From positions 37,757,117-37,821,116 of the forward strand of contig CM054179.1 in NCBI GenBank assembly GCA_028829895.1: a DNA stretch of 64,000 nt, given 5' to 3'. Positions 27,101 to 37,700 of this stretch are shown here, piece by piece; within the stretch, counting starts at the first letter, position 1; each line of letters begins with the position of its first letter. The translations under genes were made by a program, and so were the position numbers. The notes beneath the pieces are model-generated. The model did not search any database, was not told the origin of the DNA, and worked only from the letters and a program-made list of their open reading frames with translations. The DNA is from Sinotaia quadrata (taxonomy: Eukaryota; Mollusca; Gastropoda; Architaenioglossa; Viviparidae).

Positions 27101-30100
27101 TAAATTATGTCCGACATAGACAGCTAAACTATCCGACTGTAGACATCTAAACTGTGTCTGACAGTAGACATCTAAGCTATGACCGATAGCAGACAGCTAA
27201 ACAGTCGGACAGTAGGCAGCTAAACTATGTTCGACAATAGGCATCTAAACGGTCCAACAGTAGACTGCTTAACTATGTCCGATAGTATACAACCAAACAA
27301 TGTCCAACTGTAGACAGTAAAACTATGTCCGACACAGACAACTAAACTGTTCGACTGTAAACAGATAAACTATGTCCATCTAAACTATCTATGAACGTGA
27401 TAAGTTATTTACCACTGGATGGATTAACGATAGCTCTTATTTTATGATGTATTTAATCCACCTGTCAGTGGGGTCTTCGTCCTTTGCAGTCGGAGAGACT
27501 AAGTCAAGCCCTAGAAACCAATAATTCACTAATTATCCTCTGTTTCTAAGTGTTACTCGTCCAGAGCAAATTATCCTCCTGCAATTAATAATAATGCTGT
27601 GCTAGGTTCTTGGAATTTACTCTCGCCCCTCACATGTTCTCACTTAAGAGGATCTTTCCCAAAAGTATGCATGACTGACTTTAATCTTATAAGTTATAAT
27701 CTGCCCCCCCCCCCCCCCCCGCTTTGTATACTTCCTTTTAATTAATTAGTCAAAAGTGGAAAGATGAAAAATTAATAAATGTTATTAATGTAACATATAA
27801 CGGAAACAATCAATAAAATTATATACACGAAATTTACGTAAGATATCACAAGGCATAAAATACAAGCTTAGTTTCAAAATTAGCAAATATTCAATACTTC
27901 TACCAATTCATTTAGACCAACAGTTCATAGGTCTTCCTAACTATCGTTCATAATTTGAATAATCTCTGATAGAAGTTCATACAAAGAAAATAACTTGAGA
28001 AATAGGATATGAATTAGAAATTAGAAATCAAAGGGTTATAATCAAAGAAAGACAATACAGACAATGATACTGAGAGCAGGATACAAATTCACCTGATTAT
28101 TCATGCATATGTCAGTGCAGTTCCCATTGCTGATGCAGTCAGGGAAGCGTAGAGATTTCAATCATGGTGTGCTGATCTGGTGCCAGTCAGAATACAAGGC
28201 GATGCACAGACTCAGTTCGAATCCTCATATACTGAATGAACATTTCTTTGACAACACAGGTGTAAGTCCCAAAAGCGGCTCTCACAGTTCAAAGTGTGTC
28301 ACACTAGAGTCATGAATGTTTCACACAGGGCAACAAGGAAGTTTAGCATGCAAGACGACATGGTCTTCTGCTTCATTCTCCTTATCATCGGGACTCAAGA
28401 ATTTCTTAAAGTTGCAGGCATCAACCATCAGACTGCAAATTCTAACCTTCCACCGTCAGACTCCAGACTTTGGATTCCACACTCTAATCATAAAGATGGC
28501 AATCTAGTCTTGGTATTGGGCTGACTCTGAGGAAACATTCTGAGACTTTGCAGCTCTGGTTCCTGAGCTCTGAGCTCGGAGGTTGATTTGCAGCACTGAA
28601 AGAATAATTGGCAAATGTGTCAACTCTCTACTAACAATATGCTTTAATTCTAACTTGCTTCTATCCTTCTCATAATTTTAATTATACATCTTATTTTTCA
28701 CTTATGCTTTTTCTGACTCCAACCGGACTAATAATTAGATTTATAATTAGATGTAAGTATTTAAGCATTCTTTTCACAGTGAGTTTAGTTTGCACAAGTA
28801 TATTTCTAACTTTTCCAGACATACCTTTCTGCTCTTGACCTAAACCAAACCAGTTCAGGACTTATTTCTCTGCAATTGACGCATTACAGCCCAGACTGAC
28901 TATATATATATACACACACTTATTGGGTTTGCTTTTCTCGAAGTTAGGCAGAACAATAGGTCATTAGCCGTGAAGACTCAGCGTCAGGCCTGCGGGTTAA
29001 GTTATTTGGGGGCACTTGTAGCAACTCTTTTGTTCGTCAAAATTCTGCGTCGTAACTCTTTAAAAGTTTAAGGTATGTTTTTACTTAGTTGGGGCCCTTT
29101 GATTGGTTCACCGATTTAGTGAGCGTGAGTCCTTCCCTCCCTCCAAGTCAGAACGCACTCGGGTTAATTCATTAGCACCGTGATTACATAATAATAGACG
29201 ACCGACACTATCTGCGTTTTTTTACGTGTTCAAAACAGACCGTTTGTGCTTTCTGTGTATAGATGCAGAATTATATTCTTTAAGCTGCTTAACTTCACGG
29301 TTCGCTTCGGTGAATTTATTTATTTAATGAACAATAATAAATGTATTATTTATAGGACGAGTTTGCATTTTTCGACGTTACCCTATCCTACATAGCTAAA
29401 CTATGTCCGACATAGCAGCTAAACTGTCCAACAGTACCCAGCTAAACATTGTCCAACTGTAGACAGCCAAATAATATCCAACAGCAAAGTGTAAAAAGTA
29501 TGTTTGACAATAAACAGCTAAACTATGTCCGACGAGAGTTTCACACTTGATAGGAGTCTTTCATACTTCCACTCGAATAATACTACTTATCCTTTTTATT
29601 CTGTTATCAGAATAATAGTGAACATGGAACTCGCTCCCATGTAAGATATTTACCTCAGCACTATATATTTCACAGACAATTTAACAGCAGTTCCAATTTC
29701 CTAAGTCACAGTGTTCATATAGGAATATCCACTCCTTAAAGCTATCTTTATTATTAATTATTTTAAGTATACATAAGTCTATTTTTTGGAAAAAAAGGAA
29801 CTTGTAGACCTCTGCAACCAATCGGAAACTATAATATTTTATTTTATGGTGTTTTATTTCTTAAATTAAATTGGTAACTTTATTATATGTGTATCATAAC
29901 GGCAAGAAGAGACAGCTCGTAGATAACTGGTTAGGGGTGACTGAAATTTTCGTTAGGGCTTTCCCTAAGAACAGCGTAAGAACCACGTGATCTTGAAATG
30001 TTGGAAATGTGTGTGCATAATAAGTTTTGAAATTTATTCCGAGTCTTTCTTGATTTTTCCAGTGATTATGCGGTTCGACAGAAAAATGAGCTCAAGCGTA

Positions 30101-30328
30101 GATTGGCGTAAGTGGACATTCACTGTTTGTTCTATTATTTTGTCACCAACAGTCTCTTTGCATTAGTCTAGACGACATTACTATTTAGAATTTGAACTAC
30201 ATTAATTCTATCTGTTTATCTGTTTATTTATCCATCTATTTATCTATCTATCTATCTATCTGTCTGTCTATCAAAAATTCATCCATCCATCTAGCATTCT
30301 AGCTACCCATCTCTCTCTTTTTTTTATT

Positions 30329-30382
<54 letters not shown>

Positions 30383-31016
30383 GTCGATCCATCTACCTAT
30401 CTATCTGTCTATCTAACTATACAAATATTATCAATCCATCTGTCTCATTTTCTATCATTTGCATACTTTTAGGTTCACACATGCTATCGTGCAGGGCATT
30501 TCAAAATGTAAATTGCATGATATTGTGGTAAAAATCTTTTGTTGAATTAGTAGCCATTCATACTGTACGGTTATTTTTCGGCTTCTTATGAAAGTTTTCC
30601 TTAAGATAACTTTATAATATCTTTTTATGTATTACAGACATTTATTAAAAGAAATTACTGCATTACCGATCTGTTTGAAATGAAATGCTTGTTCATTCTG
30701 CATTAATTCTGTTTGACACAAAACAGGGTTCAGTGTTATGGCCAATAACACTTGATTCTTTCTGTATTGATTCTGTTTCTTCTGTTATATGGATTGATGT
30801 GATTAATTAATCATAGAACACTAATGCATTTTATGAAAATAAAAAGTTACTAACAACAGACAAATAAATCTTTAAAAGATCAAACATACTATTAGATAAT
30901 TACTATTACAAAGATAATTAGATTTTATTAAACGTGAACATATTTACAAGTATATCAACTAGTTTTGTTATTTTATTTTTCATAGATAAATCCAGAAATG
31001 CATGCATAATTCTTCA

Positions 31017-31051
<35 letters not shown>

Positions 31052-31753
31052 GAGAGAGAGGAAGAGAGAGAGGAAGAGAGAGAGAGAGAGAGAGCAAAAT
31101 CAAACTAAACTAAAGAAGGAGATGTATCTCATTTTAAAGTAAAGCCACAATTTAAGCAAACGGCTTTCTTTACTTTTAAGATTTTTCAAAGACCTCCATT
31201 TTATCATTGTGTAATATTATTTTAGTTAATGGTAGATTAAAATAAACTCTTTGTCTCAGATAAAAGCTGAAGAAAAAGAAAGAAAGAAACAATTTATATT
31301 AAGTTATAAAGTTTCTTGCCTTAACCACATTCTGATAATGGACGAAAAATAAATAGAAATGCTTCTGAGATAAATATCTTCAAAATTATATTCTTATTTG
31401 TCTTCTAGCAAGAGACAGAAGACCAAGTAGCAGTGTCGATCGTAAGTAAACAATGACTTTATTTATTTTTTATAGTTCTTTGTGAATAGTCAAATACCTT
31501 TCATTGTCTCCACAAACTAAACCGCGAATCTATCTATCTATCTATCTATCTATCTTCTATCTATCTATCTATCTATCTTCTATCTATCTATCTATCTATC
31601 TATCTTCTATCTATCTATACGTCTGCCTATCTGTCAGTCTATCTGTCAATCTTTCATGCATATATTTGTGTAGAGTGAGAGAAAAAGAGTATGTGTGTTT
31701 GCGTTTGTGCGTAAGTGTGTATGTGTGTATTTGTGTTTGCGTGTGTGTGCGTG

Positions 31754-31843
<90 letters not shown>

Positions 31844-34691
31844 GCTATCAGTGAATGGGTATGGTGTCTCTGCTTAATGTGGGACAAAATTTATATTTTA
31901 AAATTATTACTCCACATTCACTTGATCCACTCCTGCAATCATACACTATAGCCACGACAGGATCTTTGTCTTTCGCGGTCTGGGTGTGAGTCAAGCCCTG
32001 GGGTACATCACTAATTACCTCCTTCCCCAAGTGTTACTTGTCCAGGATAACCGGCCCTAGCTGAACTATCTCGTTAGCCTTAAGAGTCGTCCTCGCCCTC
32101 ACACTATCTCACAATTCGATGACGGGCCTATCCTAAGAAATGTGTTTTAGACCATCTTTGTCGTCGTTATTACGTCATTGGTGGAGCCCCCACCCGTCAT
32201 CTACACATTTATCCCTCTTTAGAAATAATGAGAGTGGATAGGTAAAATAATAACAATTTTTTAAAAGAAAAGAAACAATAATAAATCAATTTAGAGATAG
32301 AATAACAAATTTCACTAAAGGCGAGATGTTAGACAGTTAGAGATTCACAGATCTCTCAAAGCTTATTACATTAAACTTTAAATTAGGAACATTAATCATG
32401 TGTTAATTCCCTAAAACAATTTCTAGGAGATTATACAATCAGAAAAATGAATAGTTTCAGTACGTTGCCTAGAACAATTACTAGGACTTCAAGTAATCAA
32501 GAAAAATGTATCTACATTACAATCACTATTAAAATTACTATACAATTAACTATAGAGAAAAAGAATCAGAATCAGAAATTACAATAATCAAAGAACATTA
32601 CAGACATATGACACGAGCATAAATACGCATTCACCTGATATATTTGTGATCGCTGTCCTCTGTTTATGGCCTGGCGCAGTTGGCTTGTGAACACTGCTGG
32701 CTACAGATTAGCAAGCCTGGAATAGTCTTTCAATTCACTCTTTGCTGGAATGTTTGAATAGTTCATTTCTGTCAGAAACTTGTTTACACATACACAGTTC
32801 TGGTATTACATGTTGCTAACTCAGTGTCCTGGCTTACAGTTCAAATTCAAAGGAATTCTTACACAAAAATCAGCTGTTAAGTTCGTTGCATTTAATGCAT
32901 AAGTCACTCATTAACTCTGTTGGTATGTCCGTTTAATTGGCTTCCCCACTTGGCAGAAAACACCTTGTTACTTGTGAAATTTGCATACCAATACTCATTT
33001 CCTAGATAGAATATCAGGTCTGGAAACACCTTCCTGTTGCAAACCTTCCGCCTGCGTCACGCGTAACACCAGCGTGGCGTTCTGTGTCTCTTGGTTTCCA
33101 AGTAGTTCTGGCTTGGTGAAATTTACTGCTTGCCTTCCCATTCCGTTGTCTTCTTGACCAACTGGGATTTCTCACAGCAGCCTGGCAGTACTCAAGTGAC
33201 AGTGCACTTAGACCAAGGTTAATCAGGGCCAAGGTCTCTAAGTCGAAGATAAAGCTGAAGCTCTCAGTGTAGATGGACTGTATGACTGGAGATGGAATTC
33301 GTAGATGCAATTTTGACTGGTGGAACCTTTGACTTCAGAAGCTGTGAAATATACAAGTGTTTGTGTACGTCAGATCATGTTTTACTAAGTATTAAGTCTG
33401 TAATTTGATTCTTGGTTCTCATTTGAATTTCTTTACAAGCGTTTACCCGATTCTTTCTTTACTACCAAGAGTAAAATTACAGTTTCAAGTCATTTTAAAA
33501 TACAAACATTTGCAAGAAAAAATACAACTCTAAATTTGCAATAGGTAGATTTTGTGAATCATTATTTACAAAATATATTTACCATTTCAGACATTCCCAT
33601 TTTGCCTCTCTGTCCACAGGAAGTCGTACAGGTCTGTGAAAATTTCATAGTGAAATTATTTTCGCTCAGTGCAGTATTTAAACAGTTTGGGTTTTTCATC
33701 AGGGTTCGAGTACCTTCTTACCCTTGGGTGTAACTTATGCCTTTGTCTCAGTCTTTTGTTGAATAGTTAAGGTTGGCGGACTGTATTCTAAGGATCAGCA
33801 TTCCTAGCGTAGTCTCGTCTCTTGGAAGGTGACCACGAGAGCGTCAGGTATCACTGTCTCTCCTGTGATGTGTGAGTGGTTACGTCATCAGAGCGCTCTT
33901 ACCGTGAGCGTCGATCTAATACTCGGGCTATGCAGACCGCAGCTATCCAATTTACGCTCTTTGTTCTTCTGTCCCCCTGACTGGACCAAAGTCGGCTGTC
34001 CAAAACGGCTTATGAGGATTTACACATTTATCATAACTGAAGAAATAAAAATTCAAAATAGTTAGAATTTATATATAAAAGAAGGTTAATATAGTAGTCT
34101 GCATTTTCAGCTTTACACTATCATTTGTTAATCTTAGCTACTCCATCTTACTTATTGAGGAGTTCTCAGTTGAAGAGGATCACAGGTTTCATTGACTTTC
34201 CTTTACCATTTGTGATGCCAACGCCACCTAGTTAATGGTTGTGATTATAATTAATTAATTAATTAATCATCCATAACTAATTACAAGTGAGGAAAATGAT
34301 GAATTTAAAGTCAGCACCGGCATATCTAAAGAGATATACAGACAGAACTTTTATTCTGTGTAATACAATGGACATTATACATATTGATTTTGTAGCAAAG
34401 TTTCTGACACAATTAATTTATTTCTATAAAATTGTATCTGTCCCTAAAGTTACAGGTTTTGAGTGTCCTTTTAACTGTTTGTTTTCGTCTATTACGCCAG
34501 GTTGGGATCGGGGTTTCGTAGCCGTTTTTGTAATTAATAATCTGTATGATATTTTAATTTTCACATATTTTGTAATGTTTGACGATATTGAAGTGTGTTG
34601 AGGCATGCGGTTAGTCATGACAGGGTTTAAATGTTGATTCAATCTTTCCTAATATATTTCTTAAACTCACATGCCACAGTAAACACACTCA

Positions 34692-34744
<53 letters not shown>

Positions 34745-37700
34745 ACGTACGCCCACATACATACGACACACTGTAATTACTCTGAACTACTTCACGCGTA
34801 AATCTCGCATTTTATTTGTTCTAGCTTAAACATTGAACCGGATGGAAACCTGTACTGTGGACTCCTTTGATGAAGCAGAATACTGCGGTATAATCATGTG
34901 CAAGCCATTATTTTTCTTCCCCCAATCCCGAATTATTTTTTAAATTCTTTTATGTAATGCAGAGCACAAAACTGAGGACGTCTTCCAACATTTTGTTGAG
35001 CAAGCGCACTTTCATTTTTTGTTTTATTTTGTTCTCCGATATTATGTACTTTGCTCTTCGAATTTACTTTGTCACTGAGAATCTTCCTTCCTTGGTCGTA
35101 TTTATTGCAGCACAGTGTGTTCACTTGTAGAAATTTCTTTGAAACACTCCTTATGTTTATTATAGCACAGTATGTTCACTTAGAGAAACTTGTTTGAAAC
35201 ATTGCATCAAAGAGTGTTCACATATAGAAATTTGTTTTTGAAACACTCCTTATGTTTATTACAACACAATGTGTTCACTTATAGAAATGTGTTTGAAACT
35301 GGACATTCTTTCGCACGTCACTGAGGGTATTGCGCTGATATCTATACACATATTTATAATTTAATAAATTTATATATCGCGAATCACTACCACCAGACAA
35401 AGCATTTTATTCCTCTTTTTACAGTTTCTTTAGACTAGGAGATTTCAATGTAATGTATCTATACAAACTTGATAGGTGTCGGATTATTTTTCGCATTTAT
35501 AATTCCAAACGCACTTTATTATTTACTGAAAGTGTATTAACAGTTTTACCATTGAAATTCTAATCTATCATTAAAAATTGATCAGCATATTTTTTTAATG
35601 TATTTACAAAATCACTGCCAGTTGCAATGTCCAGAAGCTGTAGACAATTGCTAGATTATGTACACAAATATTTATTATTTATTTCATTTCATACAATATA
35701 TACTCTTTTATACAACTTATAATTTTCGCATTCATATATCCCCACTGAAAGCAAAATAAATATTCTATTTTGGATCTAATCATGTTCTGATTGCTTAATT
35801 ACTTATAAACAATTTGTCTTTCTGTGTCTCCATTTATCAAATGTGTGTGAGGTTAGTTTGTGTGTGTGTTGGGAAGAGTGAAAGTAAGAAATGATCAGCT
35901 GCAAATGAAACTTCTTCCTTTCATAGTTTGCATATAATTACAAACAATAACAACGGTTACAGCAGTAAATTTACCAATGTATGTAATTGTGATTTATTAA
36001 TAAATACACCAATGATTTGCTAGTTTATACAATTTATAATTTTACTGATATACCCACCTTATGGTATACCAATATACACACCTCATCATTATACAACCTA
36101 TTCACCTTATGACATACCACTATATACACCTCATCATTATATAACCTATTAACCTTATGGTATACCAATATACACACCTCATCATTATACAACCTATTCA
36201 CCTTATGAAATACCACCTTATTATCCAATCTATTCACCATATGGTTTACAAATATGCATGCACCTTATGATTTACAAAATATAAAGCTTAGGCAAAAGTT
36301 TGAGAGTTTACTGCCAACAGAAGTAGTTTAAAATGTAATTGTATATTGCATTTGAAAAGGAAGGCACCGATTTGGGGCACCCCTATACATGTTTACTTCA
36401 TAGCTCTCCTTGCTATATGTTTTTTCTGATAATATCTATAGCTACCCTTGATAAGCAATTACAACAATGATGTGACGAAAATACTTCAGATTTCTAGAAT
36501 AATAGGAATACTTAAGAGTTGTGGTGTGATAAGTACTTCAGAGTTTTGGTGTGATAAATATTTCAGAGTTCTCGTTTGACAGAAATGCTCCAGAGATCTG
36601 ATATGATAAATAGTTTAGAGTTCTGGTGTAATAAATATTTTAGAGTTCTGGTGTGATAGAAATACTTCAGAGTTTGGGTGTGATAAATATTTCAGAGCTT
36701 TAGTGTACAGAAATACCTCAGAGTTTTGGTGTGATAGATATTTCAGAGTTCTGGTGTGACAGAAATACTTCTGAGTTTTAGTGTGATAAATAATTCAGCC
36801 GGTTTTTTGTGTGATAAATACTTAGAGTTCTGGAGTGATAAATACTTAAAAGTTCAGTATAGAAATATGCAGATTTTTATGTGAACTAAATATTTTTTCT
36901 GATACGATAGAAGCAGAATTCTGGTATCATAAAGGTATTTTGAGTTCTGGTATGATATAAATATTTTGTGTTCTTGTATAATATAAATATTTAGGACTCT
37001 AGTATGATATAAATATTTAGAGTTCTGATTAAAAGACAACATTCAGAGCTCTGACGTCTCATTATATGTCGTCAGAGTCAAAATTATAGAGCATTGCCTT
37101 ATATGGACTGTATACTATTTCCAGACCTGCAATGTTCTGAATGGTTAAAGTTGCATGAAGGGTGGAGCCTAAATCAACTGACTGTGAATAGTCCCAAGCT
37201 CAGTCAAAAATATGGAAAAAAACTTTTCAAACAAAGCTACTGCCACTAAAAATGAATGAACATTTAACAGCTGAGAAAAACTACATCTGGCAGATAGATA
37301 GGTCAATTATCCAGGCACTGTCCACCCACCCCCATTCTAGAAAGGAGTGGCCTGTGTCCAGAATGGACAGAACTGTCAAAGAATTCTGAGCAGTCCAGTA
37401 CCAAAAGCCTCCGCCCACCCCAAAAAAAAAATGGGGAGGGGGCGCCTGGCTGGCTCTTTGGTTGGGGATACTCATTAATCATATGTGACATATTTAATAC
37501 TTACTATAATTTTTGAAAAAATGAATGTGCGACAGGTTATTTGAAATAACGAGAGGGTCTCTTAAGTTATGAGAATATTATTATCATATCTCCATATTAT
37601 GATAACTATATACCTCTCAATTTGTGGACTTAGGAGAAAGAGCAACCTCCATACTCCCTCCAGCGCTAACCTTTGAGTTACAAGTAGACGCGATCACTGA

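Larger units (their letters stand above)
19482..30062 (+). other. 10.6-kb intron filled with mobile and tandem repeats
   Basis: Phase 1 intron between the KPS ladder and exon 30063. It holds family B copy 1 with nested family A copy 3, a 61-bp array (25150-25560), a 1.2-kb minisatellite (26165-27390) and family B copy 2. The stretches 19500-20060, 24000-25150, 25560-26160 and 29540-30062 are AT-rich and show no exon signals of the right phase. The 'tgcattttcag' at about 24016-24026 is shared with the end of another family B copy and was not taken as an exon. Confidence 0.45.

Noticed and set aside
26165..27390. CRISPR-like array of short repeats
   Set aside because: Units are contiguous and diverged without unique spacers of constant size, and the DNA is eukaryotic; it is a minisatellite.
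31504..31951. Several overlapping ORFs with Cys-Val, His-Thr or Tyr-Leu-Ser repeats
   Set aside because: They translate the TCTA and GT microsatellites; no unique domain is present.
34813..34945. Terminal exon candidate for the receptor (frame with EAEYCGIIM)
   Set aside because: In the phase set by exon 31409 a TAA occurs in the second codon after the acceptor; the attractive frame has that stop upstream and no own acceptor.
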